A stretch of 64,000 nt of DNA from an uncultured Mediterraneibacter sp. Lineage in GTDB: Bacteria > Bacillota > Clostridia > Lachnospirales > Lachnospiraceae. This document shows positions 17,187 to 26,286 of this stretch, piece after piece; the stretch's first letter is position 1; each line of letters starts with the position of its first letter. Location: positions 1 through 64,000 of the forward strand of contig NZ_CAKRDI010000017.1 of NCBI RefSeq assembly GCF_934309415.1, written 5' to 3'. A program made the position numbers and the translations under genes. The notes below the pieces were generated by a model. It was not told where the DNA came from. It saw only the letters and a list, made by a program, of their open reading frames with translations, and ran no database searches.

Positions 17187-18116
17187 CTACAGAACTTCTT
17201 TCACTTTCTTTGCGATACCTTCTGCATTCAGTCCGTAATAATCAAATACTTCCTGAGATGTTCCTGTAATAACAGGTGCATCCGGCAGAGACATATTTAC
17301 CACTTTGGTCGGGCATTCAGCTCCCACGACCTGAGCGACCATAGAGCCAAGTCCGCCAAATAGGGAATGTTCTTCTACTGTCACTACTGCTTTTGCGTTC
17401 TGGGCGTATTTCACAACAGATGCGCTGTCCAGTGGTTTTACACAGTACATATCGAGAACCGTTGCGCTGATTCCTTCTGCCTTCAGTGCTTCTGCCGCAT
17501 CTTTGGCAGGTTTTACCATCTCTCCGCATGCTACGATCAGGACATCTGTACCTTCTGTAACAACAGTCGCTTTATCCATCTCAAACGGAACATTTCCTTC
17601 TTCATAAATCGGATCTACTGCATTTCTTCCAGTACGGATATAAGCCGGTTTCTCATCTTTCAGCAACGCTTTCATCAGTTCTTTTGTCTGAAGATGATCA
17701 CTTGGAAGATATACACGCATGTTCGGGATTGCGCTCATAGCTGCGATATCCTGTGCAGAATGATGGCTCATTCCCAACGCACCGTAGCTGACACCACCAC
17801 TGATACCGATCAGTTTTACATTTGTATTAGAGTAAGCGACATCAATCTTACACTGCTCATAACTTCTTGTAGATAAGAAGCAGGCCGGAGATACTGCATA
17901 CGCTTTCTTTCCACATTTTGCAAGACCTGCGGAAATGCTGACCAGATTCTGCTCTGCAATTCCTGTCTCTACAAACTGCTCCGGATAAGTATCAGCAAAT
18001 GGTGTGAAAGATCCGCTTCCTCTGGAATCACTGCAGAGTGCCACAATGTCTTTGTCTGTCTTTGCTGCATCCATTAATACTTCACATATCATCTGTTTAT
18101 TTGCAATCTTTCCCAT
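17187..18116 (-). CDS. Transketolase, C-terminal subunit
   Basis: It is the pyrimidine-binding and C-terminal half of a two-gene transketolase, which moves two-carbon units between ketose and aldose phosphates in the pentose phosphate pathway. FVETGIAEQNLVSISAGLA contains the Glu that activates thiamine diphosphate. SYGALGMSHHSAQDIAAM is also typical. The 309 residues match the split form. The start overlaps the stop of the N-terminal subunit gene (TAATG), so the subunits are made together. Confidence 0.93.
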   Translation of the reverse strand: MGKIANKQMICEVLMDAAKTDKDIVALCSDSRGSGSFTPFADTYPEQFVETGIAEQNLVSISAGLAKCGKKAYAVSPACFLSTRSYEQCKIDVAYSNTNVKLIGISGGVSYGALGMSHHSAQDIAAMSAIPNMRVYLPSDHLQTKELMKALLKDEKPAYIRTGRNAVDPIYEEGNVPFEMDKATVVTEGTDVLIVACGEMVKPAKDAAEALKAEGISATVLDMYCVKPLDSASVVKYAQNAKAVVTVEEHSLFGGLGSMVAQVVGAECPTKVVNMSLPDAPVITGTSQEVFDYYGLNAEGIAKKVKEVL

Positions 18117-18940
18117 TACTGTAATGCCTCCTCTGCTTTTTTGAAATCTGCCATAATCTGTTCATATTCCTCAGCTGTCGGAACTTTATGATGCCAGTTT
18201 GCCTTATCTTCCATCACACTGGAACCTTTTCCTTTGACTGTGTTTGCGATTAGAACCGTCGGCTGTCCTTTGACTGTCTTTGCTTCGTTAAATGCTACTG
18301 CAAGCTGATCGATATCATTTCCGTCTGCCACATCGATTACATGCCAGCCAAAGCTTCTGAATCTTTCATGAAGATCATCGTGTCCCATGACATCTTCTGT
18401 ATTTCCTGAAATCTGCAGACGGTTACGGTCTACTACCGCACAGAGGTTATCCAGTTTGTACTGGTGTGCTGCCATCGCACCTTCCCATACAGATCCTTCT
18501 GCGAGCTCTCCGTCACCCATGACAGTATAAACACGGTAATCTCTCTTGTTCATCTTTCCTGCCAGAGCCATTCCAACACAAACCGGAAGTCCATGTCCAA
18601 GAGAACCGGAGTTCATCTCGATTCCCGGAAGTTTATTATTCGGGTGTCCGATAAATTTGGAACCGTATTTACTGAATTCTTTGTGAAGCTCCTCTTTTGA
18701 GAAAAATCCTTTTTCTGCAAGTACGGAATAATATGCTTCTACAGAATGTCCTTTACTCAGTACGAACAGATCACGGTCCGGATCATCCATGTTCTCCGGA
18801 CTGATGTTCATCTGGTCAAAATACAGCTCTACCAGAATGTCCATCACACTCATATCTCCGCCAATGTGTCCTGCTTTTCCTGCACAGATCAGATCGACTG
18901 TGTCTTCGCGCAGCTTGTATGCAAGTAACTTTAAATTCAT
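18116..18940 (-). CDS. Transketolase, N-terminal subunit
   Basis: It is the diphosphate-binding half of the split transketolase. The GDG...N motif for thiamine diphosphate and Mg2+ is GDGELAEGSVWEGAMAA followed by CAVVDRNRLQ. GKAGHIGGDMSVMDILVELYF and SLGHGLPVCVGMALA are further marks. It sits 173 bases after the isomerase-like gene on the same strand. The ATG has GGAGGTT upstream. Together with isomerase and kinase it could pass a ketose phosphate into the pentose phosphate pathway. Confidence 0.93.
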   Translation of the reverse strand: MNLKLLAYKLREDTVDLICAGKAGHIGGDMSVMDILVELYFDQMNISPENMDDPDRDLFVLSKGHSVEAYYSVLAEKGFFSKEELHKEFSKYGSKFIGHPNNKLPGIEMNSGSLGHGLPVCVGMALAGKMNKRDYRVYTVMGDGELAEGSVWEGAMAAHQYKLDNLCAVVDRNRLQISGNTEDVMGHDDLHERFRSFGWHVIDVADGNDIDQLAVAFNEAKTVKGQPTVLIANTVKGKGSSVMEDKANWHHKVPTAEEYEQIMADFKKAEEALQ

Positions 18941-19113
18941 AATATTGAACCTCCTTGATTGTTTTTATCTCATTTCTGCCAATCATAATTGATACGACTT
19001 GCAGTTTGATTTTTTATAGGATGTTTTTCATGTACCTTTATTTCTGTTGCATCACAGATGTGAAACTATCTGCGTACACTGTTCTTCTGTTCTGTTGAAA
19101 CAGATCTGAAGGA

Positions 19114-20514
19114 TCACTCACCTCTTAAGTAAGCTTTTACTTCCTCTTCGATCGGATCGTAAAGATCCGGTTTTACACCGATGTATTTACATGCTTCATA
19201 CAGTACCGGCACAACATCTTTGTGAATACCCACGCAGTGATGGATGTATGGTCCTTCTACGATCTTTGCTTCCAGACGTTTGATATTTTCTACTTCTACC
19301 CAGAGATAAGTTCCCATACATTTTGGTCCCTCAACACCTTTTGCACGTCCTAAGAGCAGAGAATATTCTCCGTTGTCTCCGTCAAATCTGCAAAGTGTTA
19401 CATCTCCGTGTTTTGCCTCTGCTGTCAGGCTTCCCGGATGATCAAATGCAAGCGGATAAGTCAGTTTTGCTTTCTCTCTTGCGACAGATACCGGCCATGG
19501 TCCGCAGTGCTGCAGGAGTTCTCCGTTTTCAATATCCGGATGACGGATCGTCCAGTCTGCGAAGAATCCTCTTGTCTCATCCATTCCTGCTGCCTCAACC
19601 ATCAGTGCTGTAACCGCTCCGTGGATATCTGTCTCACATACAACCGGGATTCCCTCGTCATTTAAAATTGCATTTGCTGCACAAGGCATGATTCCAAGTT
19701 CTGTCTGAAGTGCATTCCAGCACTGGATCGCTGCTGCCTGACATCCGTATTTCTGTACCAGATTTCTCATGGCAACTGCAAGCGCTGCTACATTTTCCAC
19801 CTCATTATCTTTGATCTGGATTTCCATATTTTCATGGATATAAGCAAGTGTTGCATCCATTTTTTCTTTGTCGTTCTTTGCAGCCTTCACTTCTTCTGTC
19901 AGCTCTGTCATCGGGATCGGTGCAAGCTGAATGTTGAATTTTTCAAGCAGTTCTCCTTCATTGCACATCGTTGTCCAGAAATCAAATGGTCTTGTAGAGA
20001 TCTGAAGGATTCTGATGTTGCGGAATGTCTTTACGACATTACAGACTGCAAGGAAATCTCTTACTCCTCTTTCAAATACCGGATCATTTAATCTGCAGTT
20101 TGTCAGATAAGTGAACGGCACCTGAAATCTTCTTAATACTTTTCCTGTGGCGAACAGACCACACTGTGTATCACGAAGTCTCACTCCGTCCGGTTCCGGT
20201 CTCTCATCAAGTGGTCCCCAGAGAAGTACCGGAAGACCAAGCTTCTTAGCAAGTCTTGCACAGACATACTCTGTACCGAAGTTGCAGTGTGCAAGCATGA
20301 TTCCGTCAACTCCCTCTGCACGGAATTTTGCAACGATCTTGTCTACGTCCTGATCATCATAGAGAAGACCTTCCTCGTTGATGTCTGTAATATCCACAAA
20401 ATCGATTCCAAGCTCTCTGAATCTGTCTGCTGTAAGTCCTCTGTATTTCACTGCATCCGGTGCACTGAAAATGCTTCTTCTTGTAGGAACAAATCCTAAC
20501 TTAATCTTTGCCAT
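19114..20514 (-). CDS. L-fucose/L-arabinose isomerase-like protein
   Basis: The 466-residue product resembles the L-fucose isomerase-like superfamily (aldose-ketose isomerases that use Mn2+). ARLAKKLGLPVLLWGPLDERP, CWNALQTELGIMPC, the acidic VCETDIHGAVTALM and the His in YIHHCVGIHKDV are consistent with the family core and metal site. It is shorter than true L-fucose isomerase (about 590 residues) and may act on another sugar or acid. It is the first gene of the carbohydrate operon and is divergent from a LacI-type regulator, the likely controller. Confidence 0.82.
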   Translation of the reverse strand: MAKIKLGFVPTRRSIFSAPDAVKYRGLTADRFRELGIDFVDITDINEEGLLYDDQDVDKIVAKFRAEGVDGIMLAHCNFGTEYVCARLAKKLGLPVLLWGPLDERPEPDGVRLRDTQCGLFATGKVLRRFQVPFTYLTNCRLNDPVFERGVRDFLAVCNVVKTFRNIRILQISTRPFDFWTTMCNEGELLEKFNIQLAPIPMTELTEEVKAAKNDKEKMDATLAYIHENMEIQIKDNEVENVAALAVAMRNLVQKYGCQAAAIQCWNALQTELGIMPCAANAILNDEGIPVVCETDIHGAVTALMVEAAGMDETRGFFADWTIRHPDIENGELLQHCGPWPVSVAREKAKLTYPLAFDHPGSLTAEAKHGDVTLCRFDGDNGEYSLLLGRAKGVEGPKCMGTYLWVEVENIKRLEAKIVEGPYIHHCVGIHKDVVPVLYEACKYIGVKPDLYDPIEEEVKAYLRGE

Positions 20515-20974
20515 TGTGTGACCTCCTCTTTTCTTCTGCTGCTGTTCATGCTGTTCATAAATTCAGTTTTCCTTCTGAACAGTCATTCTCTGTAAATAAT
20601 TTCATTGATTATTTCATTGGTTTTGACTGTTTTCTGAATGAACGGCAATCTCAATTTCTGATGTCAGTATAGCTCCTATTTTACTGAATTTCAGCAGATA
20701 ATTAAGTGGTTTTTACTAAATTTTCAACTTAACTATTGTTATTTATTTAGTTTTCATTCATAATAAACTCAGAAGAAAATTAATATGACTTTTGACTTAA
20801 TACATCTCATTACCAAATACAATTTGTATATTACGGGACATATATTTGAGCACGGCATCTGTTGTTCACAGGTAATCTGTAGACAGTAACTATTAACTCA
20901 CTCTATAACGCAAAGAAGATATACTCGTATTTACATTTTTATAAAGGACAAAAATTTTAAGGAGGATATAGAAA
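20515..20974. other. Divergent control region of the carbohydrate module
   Basis: This 460-base region separates the operon from its likely regulator and holds no gene. Besides the minus-strand promoter at 20666-20694, there are inverted pairs ACTAAAT...ATTTAGT and TTAAGT...ACTTAA in 20702-20760 that could be operator sites. A degenerate family A hairpin (GTTCACAGGTAATCTGTAGACAGTAAC) lies near 20864-20890. Confidence 0.45.
20666..20694 (-). promoter_or_regulatory. Candidate promoter of the isomerase-transketolase operon
   Basis: On the minus strand CTGAAA (20689-20694), a 17-base spacer and TATACT (20666-20671) face the isomerase-like gene. Confidence 0.4.
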
Positions 20975-21985
20975 ATGTCGATCACTTCAAAAGAACTGGC
21001 AAAGATATTAAACCTGTCTCCCGCCGCTGTCTCAATGGCGCTGAACAACAAACCCGGTGTCAGCACAGCAACGCGGAAGCTGGTAATGGAAACCGCAGAC
21101 CGGTATGGATATGATTTCTCAAAGCTTGCAGAAAAGCATAATTTAAAGGGAACGATTTATTTTATTATTTACAGAAAACACGGCGCCGTTGTCGGGGACA
21201 CACCGTTCTTCTCAGAAGTGTCTGAGGGAATCGCACAGGGATGTAAGAAAGCGGATTACAAAATGAAAATTTCTTATATTTATGAAGACGAGGATGACGT
21301 AGCTGAACAGCTGGAGGAAATTCAGTATTCTGACTGTATCGGACTGATCGTCCTCGGGACAGAGATGCGGCCGGAAGATCTGAAGCTATTTCAGAAGCTT
21401 CCACTTCCATTCGTACTGGTTGATACTTATTTTGAAACAATTACCTGTGACTGTGTTCTGATCAACAATGTGCAGGGAGCTTACCTTGCCGCATCCCACC
21501 TGATCAAAGTAACCAAAAAGCAGCCTGGTTATTTACATTCTTCTTATGAAATAGGGAACTTTGCGGAACGAAACTCCGGATTTTTCAAGGCAGTCCGTGC
21601 ACACGGTATGTCTTCTGCCAAAAGTATTGTTCACCAGTTGACGCCTTCCATGGACGGAGCTTATGCAGATATGAAGGAAATCATTGAAAGCGGGGAAGAG
21701 CTTGCCTCCTGCTACTTTGCAGATAATGATCTGATCGCGATGGGTGCAATGAAGGCATTAAAAGAAGCAGGTTATCGAATCCCTCAGGATATTGCCATTG
21801 CGGGATTTGATAATCTGCCGTTCAGTAAAGTTATCGAGCCGGCATTAACTACTATTAACGTGCCGAAACATTATATGGGAGAAATGGCTGCCTCCAGACT
21901 CATCACTCTGCTGCATGATCCAAAAGCAAACCCGATTAAACTGGAAATTGCCACATCACTGGTAGAACGACGAAGCACGCGGTAA
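20975..21985 (+). CDS. LacI-family transcriptional regulator
   Basis: The 336-residue protein has the N-terminal LacI helix-turn-helix and hinge helix (SKELAKILNLSPAAVSMALNNKPGVS) and a periplasmic-binding-protein-like sensor domain ending in IAGFDNLPFSKVIEPALTTI. AAGGAGG precedes the ATG. It is divergent from the isomerase/transketolase genes, so it probably represses them and is released by a sugar or sugar phosphate. The effector is unknown. The operator is expected in 20515-20974. Confidence 0.93.
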   Translation: MSITSKELAKILNLSPAAVSMALNNKPGVSTATRKLVMETADRYGYDFSKLAEKHNLKGTIYFIIYRKHGAVVGDTPFFSEVSEGIAQGCKKADYKMKISYIYEDEDDVAEQLEEIQYSDCIGLIVLGTEMRPEDLKLFQKLPLPFVLVDTYFETITCDCVLINNVQGAYLAASHLIKVTKKQPGYLHSSYEIGNFAERNSGFFKAVRAHGMSSAKSIVHQLTPSMDGAYADMKEIIESGEELASCYFADNDLIAMGAMKALKEAGYRIPQDIAIAGFDNLPFSKVIEPALTTINVPKHYMGEMAASRLITLLHDPKANPIKLEIATSLVERRSTR

Positions 21986-22109
21986 TATACCACGAATAAT
22001 AAATTTAGTAGCATAAAAAAACTTTAGGTTCTATTAAATACAAAATTCCCTCCGGCACAAATAACCGGAGGGTTTCATATTAATTTTAAATTTTCCAGTA
22101 TATAATTTA

Positions 22110-22138
22110 TTGACATAGAAATAATATAAGCATATAAT
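22110..22138 (+). promoter_or_regulatory. Sigma-A promoter of the toxin-antitoxin operon
   Basis: TTGACA (22110-22115), a 17-base spacer and TATAAT (22133-22138) are full consensus. A CGTACG palindrome in the leader (22154-22159), with flanking TACGA/TACGA-like sequence, is a candidate site for autorepression by the antitoxin-toxin complex. Confidence 0.85.
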
Positions 22139-22187
22139 ATAAATACGAATAATCGTACGTTTTTTAATACGAAAAGAGGTGTTCAAA

Positions 22188-22442
22188 ATGTTAGCAGTTA
22201 AAAGTATGGATGTCAGAGACAATTTTAAAGCGTTATGTGATAAAGTTTTTAAAGGTGAGACATTGATTGTTTCAAGACCCAAAAATGAAAACATCGTTAT
22301 GATGTCAGAAACTGAATACAATAATATTATGAAAGCAAAAAGAAATGCTGAATATCTCGCCATGTTAGACAACTCTATGGCTGAAGCAGAAGCAGGCGGT
22401 TTCATCACTAAAACACTTGACGAATTAGGAGATTATGAATAA
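22188..22442 (+). CDS. Phd/YefM-family antitoxin
   Basis: It is the antitoxin of a type II pair. The N-terminal MLAVKSMDVRDNFKALCDKVF is the DNA-binding Phd/YefM fold, RPKNENIVMMSETEYNNI is the family core, and the acidic C-terminus wraps the toxin. I start at the ATG at 22188 with AGAGG upstream rather than the GTG at 22179, which lies within that site. The stop overlaps the toxin ATG (TAATG). It should neutralise the toxin and repress the shared promoter. Confidence 0.92.
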   Translation: MLAVKSMDVRDNFKALCDKVFKGETLIVSRPKNENIVMMSETEYNNIMKAKRNAEYLAMLDNSMAEAEAGGFITKTLDELGDYE

Positions 22443-22702
22443 TGAATATCGTATTTACTCCTACTTCTTGGAAGCAATATACTGACTGGCAAAAAGAAGA
22501 TAAAAAAATAGTCAAACGAATTAATGAACTTATCAAAAGTATAGATCGTGATGGATTATTAAATGGTATCGGTAAGCCGGAACCCTTAAAGCATAGAAAA
22601 GCATGCAGCAGACGAATAAATGATGAACACAGGCTTATTTACAACTTTGACACGAATCAGAATCTTATTATATATTCTTGCAAATTCCACTATGAAGATT
22701 AG
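22442..22702 (+). CDS. YoeB/Txe-family mRNA interferase toxin
   Basis: It is a ribosome-dependent RNase of the RelE fold that cleaves mRNA in the A site. The 86 residues match YoeB in length. The key C-terminal pattern is present: KACSRRINDEHRLIYNF with the catalytic Arg, and SCKFHYED with the terminal His-Tyr. It is translationally coupled to the antitoxin and followed at once by a terminator. It looks intact. Confidence 0.93.
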   Translation: MNIVFTPTSWKQYTDWQKEDKKIVKRINELIKSIDRDGLLNGIGKPEPLKHRKACSRRINDEHRLIYNFDTNQNLIIYSCKFHYED

Positions 22703-22728
22703 CACCTATTAAAAGGGTGCTTTTCTTT
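22701..22728 (+). terminator. Terminator of the toxin-antitoxin operon
   Basis: The stem AGCACC / GGGTGCT is followed by TTTTCTTTT and overlaps the last base pairs of the toxin stop codon. Confidence 0.75.
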
Positions 22729-22793
22729 TATAATTTTCCATTCTACGAAAAAATAAGGGGACACACCCTGTATTTAAATAATATTTTAAACAT

Positions 22794-22832
22794 AAAAAAC
22801 GAGAATCCAACTTTTAAAATCAGATTCTCGTT
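22794..22832 (-). terminator. Terminator of the NifU-like/GGGtGRT operon
   Basis: The stem AACGAGAATC / GATTCTCGTT is followed on the minus strand by a run of six T. Confidence 0.88.
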
Positions 22833-22866
22833 CTCATTTTCATTTATAAATTTAAGATCAAATATC

Positions 22867-23877
22867 TTAGAATTTACCAGCCTTTGCAGCTTCCTCTACG
22901 GCTACTGCTACAGCAACTGTCATACCTACCATCGGGTTGTTACCTGCTCCGATAAGACCCATCATCTCTACGTGAGCCGGTACAGATGAAGATCCAGCGA
23001 ACTGTGCATCAGAGTGCATACGTCCCATTGTATCTGTCATACCGTAAGAAGCCGGTCCTGCTGCCATGTTGTCCGGGTGAAGTGTACGTCCTGTACCACC
23101 ACCTGAAGCAACTGAGAAGTATTTCTTTCCAGCTTCAAGACGCTCTTTCTTATATGTTCCTGCTACTGGGTGCTGGAATCTTGTCGGGTTTGTAGAGTTA
23201 CCTGTGATAGATACGTCTACGTTCTCTTTCCACATGATCTTAACACCTTCTACTACGTCGTTAGCTCCGTAGCAGTTAACTTTCGCACGAAGTCCATCAG
23301 AGTAAGCCTTGCGGAATACTTCTTTGAGTTCTCCTGTGTGATAGTCAAGCTCTGTCTCAACATATGTAAATCCGTTGATACGTGCAATGATCTGAGCAGC
23401 GTCTTTTCCAAGACCGTTCAGGATAACACGAAGAGGTTTCTGACGAACTTTGTTTGCTTTCTCAGCGATACCGATTGCACCCTCTGCTGCTGCGAATGAC
23501 TCGTGACCAGCCAGGAATGCGAAGCACTCTGTATCTTCTTCAAGAAGCATCTTTCCAAGGTTACCATGTCCAAGACCAACTTTTCTCTGGTCTGCAACAG
23601 AACCCGGGATACAGAAAGACTGAAGTCCTTCACCGATAGCTGCTGCTGCCTCAGATGCTTTTTTGCATCCTTTCTTGATTGCGATAGCTGCACCTACTGT
23701 GTAAGCCCATTTTGCGTTTTCGAAACAGATTGGCTGAATGCCTTCGATCATCTTGTAAACGTCAAGACCTGCTGCTTTTGTTACTTCTGCAGCTTCTTCG
23801 ATGGAGTTGATTCCATACTCAGCAAGTTTAGCAAGAATCTGTTTTTCTCTTCTTTCATATGATTCAAATAATGCCAT
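22867..23877 (-). CDS. GGGtGRT protein
   Basis: It is a member of a conserved clostridial protein family named after its GGGTGRT motif, here in SVASGGGTGRTLHPDN (about residue 260). The 336-residue protein is soluble with several conserved Gly-rich and Cys-containing segments (GIQPICFENAKWAY, KVNCYGANDVVEG). The biochemical role is, to my knowledge, not established. It lies 14 bases after an Fe-S scaffold-like gene on the same strand. This pairing is recurrent in Clostridia and suggests a shared redox or Fe-S task. AGGAGG precedes the ATG. Confidence 0.85.
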   Translation of the reverse strand: MALFESYERREKQILAKLAEYGINSIEEAAEVTKAAGLDVYKMIEGIQPICFENAKWAYTVGAAIAIKKGCKKASEAAAAIGEGLQSFCIPGSVADQRKVGLGHGNLGKMLLEEDTECFAFLAGHESFAAAEGAIGIAEKANKVRQKPLRVILNGLGKDAAQIIARINGFTYVETELDYHTGELKEVFRKAYSDGLRAKVNCYGANDVVEGVKIMWKENVDVSITGNSTNPTRFQHPVAGTYKKERLEAGKKYFSVASGGGTGRTLHPDNMAAGPASYGMTDTMGRMHSDAQFAGSSSVPAHVEMMGLIGAGNNPMVGMTVAVAVAVEEAAKAGKF

Positions 23878-23891
23878 TGAAATAGTCCTCC

Positions 23892-24584
23892 TTATTCTTT
23901 TCTTGGGTCAATGATCTTAACAGCATCGTCAACACGTCCGTACTGTCCTTTTGCTTTCTCAAGAGCAACAGCCGGCTCGTCTCCAGCTTTGATGAAGTCC
24001 ATCATCTTACCGAAGTTTACGAACTGATATCCGATGATCTCATCATCCTCATTCAGTGCGATTCCTGTTACATAACCATCTGTCATCTCAAGATAACGAG
24101 GTCCTTTTTTCAGTGTTCCGTACATTGTACCAACCTGTGAACGAAGTCCTTTTCCAAGGTCCTCAAGTCCTGCTCCTATCGGAAGTCCGTCCTCTGAGAA
24201 TGCACTCTGAGTTCTTCCGTAAACAATCTGAAGGAACAGTTCTCTCATAGCTGTGTTGATAGCATCACATACAAGGTCTGTATTCAGAGCTTCAAGAAGT
24301 GTTCTTCCCGGAAGGATCTCAGAAGCCATAGCTGCGGAATGTGTCATTCCTGAACATCCGATTGTCTCAACAAGTGCCTCCTGGATGATTCCGTCTTTTA
24401 CGTTCAGTGTGAGCTTACAAGTACCCTGCTGTGGAGCACACCAGCCTACACCGTGTGTAAGTCCGGAGATATCTTTGATTTCTTTTGCCTTTACCCATTT
24501 AGCTTCTTCTGGAATTGGAGCTGCGCCATGGTTTACGCCCTGGGCTACCGGACACATCATTTCTACTTCGTGTGAATAAATCAT
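23892..24584 (-). CDS. Iron-sulfur cluster assembly scaffold-like protein (NifU/IscU N-domain)
   Basis: The 230-residue protein resembles NifU/IscU scaffolds. HGVGWCAPQQGTCKLTLNV and VETIGCSGMTHSAAMASEIL fit the scaffold fold and supply Cys candidates for cluster binding; the usual third Cys is found in LVCDAINTAMREL. I start at the ATG at 24584 (MIYSHEVEMM) with AAGGAG upstream. It is co-transcribed with the GGGtGRT gene. It probably serves that protein rather than general Fe-S assembly, as no sulfurase gene is near; that is inference. Confidence 0.82.
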   Translation of the reverse strand: MIYSHEVEMMCPVAQGVNHGAAPIPEEAKWVKAKEIKDISGLTHGVGWCAPQQGTCKLTLNVKDGIIQEALVETIGCSGMTHSAAMASEILPGRTLLEALNTDLVCDAINTAMRELFLQIVYGRTQSAFSEDGLPIGAGLEDLGKGLRSQVGTMYGTLKKGPRYLEMTDGYVTGIALNEDDEIIGYQFVNFGKMMDFIKAGDEPAVALEKAKGQYGRVDDAVKIIDPRKE

Positions 24585-24636
24585 GTTAATACTCCTTTCA
24601 ATATGTATGATTTTCTTCCTATACGGTACACATTTG

Positions 24637-24802
24637 TTTTCGCACAAAAACTGACAGTCTCCGTATCACACCTGTCTGATACGAAACTGCCTGCGCGGTA
24701 GAATCAAGATCTGCCACCTGCCGCAAATCTTTTCCGCTGCTTTTTTATCTGATTTGAAAAGCAACTTTTCTCCCTGCACCATATGTTTTTATTTTCGCAC
24801 AA
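24637..24802 (-). promoter_or_regulatory. Possible structured leader of the NifU-like/GGGtGRT operon
   Basis: The sequence TTTTCGCACAA occurs twice in the same orientation (24637-24647 and 24792-24802). Between them a stem CCGTATCA / TGATACG (24661-24683) is visible. The remaining 24803-25131 is AT-rich and I see no gene in it. Function is unknown. Confidence 0.35.
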
Positions 24803-25131
24803 TTTACTTCATTCGTCAATCATCACTTTGACAAGATTTTCACTATTCCAGGCAACTATTTCTATAAATTCGACATATTGACAGACTATTGCTTTTCTTA
24901 TTGATAAATTCATCTCTGTTAGGGTGAATTGTAGATGAAATTCATTCTCATTTGTGTGGATTTTTAGTAGGAATGATACGAATTTTATCTGCATAATAAA
25001 TATGATTATTTTTTACTAATTACGCACTTTGTAACCTACACTCTGTCTTACTTCACGCTTTCAAAGTTATGCAATGTAATAATTAACACCGGAATAAAAT
25101 AATGTAAGAATAAACGATTAGAAATATTACG

Positions 25132-25176
25132 AAAAACTCCACAGAAAATTTCTATACTGAATCTTCCATGGAGTTT
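25132..25176 (-). terminator. Terminator of rimO-pgsA-cinA
   Basis: The stem AAACTCCA.../...TGGAGTTT is followed on the minus strand by a T run (GGAGTTTTTCG). Confidence 0.75.
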
Positions 25177-25226
25177 CTATTTCCTTTATTCCGAATCTGT
25201 TCCCAGAATTCATTTTATAAATATAA

Positions 25227-25742
25227 CTATTCAGCTTCCAATGCTTCCAGCAGCATATTCAATGCTGTCTCGACTGTATGCAGCCGGTTCTCCATACGGT
25301 TTCCTGTAAAATGACATTCTTTCACAGTTGTCTTTCCGTTCAGATAACATCCAACATACACCAGTCCAACCGGCTTCTCCGGTGTACCGCCTCCCGGTCC
25401 TGCAATTCCGGTGGAACTTAAAGCCGCCTCTGCATGTGCCGCATGCGCTGCGCCTTCTGCCATCTCTCTGGCCGTCTGTTCGCTGACCGCACCAAGTGTT
25501 TCCAGCGTCTCATGTGAAACTCCCACAAGGCGTTCTTTTGCCTCATTTGCATAAGTTACATATCCTTCATTTAAGACATCCGATGCTCCGGCCACATTCA
25601 CCAGTGTACCGGCGATCAGTCCGCCTGTACAGGACTCTGCTGTTGTCACATGAAGCCCCTTCTCTGCCAGTCGTTCTACCACAATCTCTTCCAATGTCTT
25701 CTCTTCTGCGGTTTTCTCTTTCAGATACCACTCCAGATACAT
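25227..25742 (-). CDS. CinA C-terminal domain protein (NMN amidohydrolase PncC-type)
   Basis: It hydrolyses nicotinamide mononucleotide to nicotinate mononucleotide in pyridine nucleotide recycling. The core TTAESCTGGLIAGTLVNVAGAS and SSTGIAGPGGGTPEKPVGLVY are textbook for the family. At 171 residues it is the stand-alone amidase domain without the N-terminal COG1058 domain. It starts one base after pgsA ends, in the order rimO-pgsA-cinA. With the NadM-like gene at 8 kb, this is the second NMN-related gene in the window. Confidence 0.93.
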   Translation of the reverse strand: MYLEWYLKEKTAEEKTLEEIVVERLAEKGLHVTTAESCTGGLIAGTLVNVAGASDVLNEGYVTYANEAKERLVGVSHETLETLGAVSEQTAREMAEGAAHAAHAEAALSSTGIAGPGGGTPEKPVGLVYVGCYLNGKTTVKECHFTGNRMENRLHTVETALNMLLEALEAE

Positions 25743-25743
25743 C

Positions 25744-26286
25744 TTACATGCCTCCCTTTGTCAGCACTTCTTTATTCTTCCATACATAGTCAACCAGTGA
25801 AATTACCGTCAGTGCCACTGCCACCCAGATCAGCACCTGTCCGATCAGGTCAAATACACCGCCAAAATCTGCGATCAGAACAATGATCATTGCCATCTGG
25901 AACACAGTTTTAAATTTGCCCCAGTAGCTTGCTGCGATCACGATTCCATTATCTGATGCCACAAGACGGAAGCCACTGATAATAAATTCTCTTGCGATGA
26001 TCACGATCACAATCGCAGTCGGAAGTTTTCCTGACGGGATCAGGCAGATCATTGCAGAGCACACAAGCAGTTTATCCGCCAGCGGATCCATAAATTTTCC
26101 GAAATTCGTCACAAGATTATATTTTCTTGCAATCTTACCATCCAGCATATCCGTCAGGCTGGCCACGATAAACAGGGCAAGTGCGATCCATTTATTGGCA
26201 GCTCCGCCCACATCCGTCAGCATGAAAAATACGAAAAACGGTACCATAATCACTCTTAATACTGTCAGTTTGTTTGGTAAATTCAT
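25744..26286 (-). CDS. pgsA: CDP-diacylglycerol-glycerol-3-phosphate 3-phosphatidyltransferase
   Basis: It makes phosphatidylglycerophosphate, the precursor of phosphatidylglycerol, at the membrane. The CDP-alcohol phosphatidyltransferase signature is complete: DMLDGKIARKYN, then FGKFMDPLADKLL. The 180-residue protein has about five membrane spans and begins MNLPNKLTVLRVIMVP as usual. Its ATG overlaps the rimO stop by four bases. It uses glycerol 3-phosphate, the product of gpsA at 52 kb. Confidence 0.96.
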   Translation of the reverse strand: MNLPNKLTVLRVIMVPFFVFFMLTDVGGAANKWIALALFIVASLTDMLDGKIARKYNLVTNFGKFMDPLADKLLVCSAMICLIPSGKLPTAIVIVIIAREFIISGFRLVASDNGIVIAASYWGKFKTVFQMAMIIVLIADFGGVFDLIGQVLIWVAVALTVISLVDYVWKNKEVLTKGGM

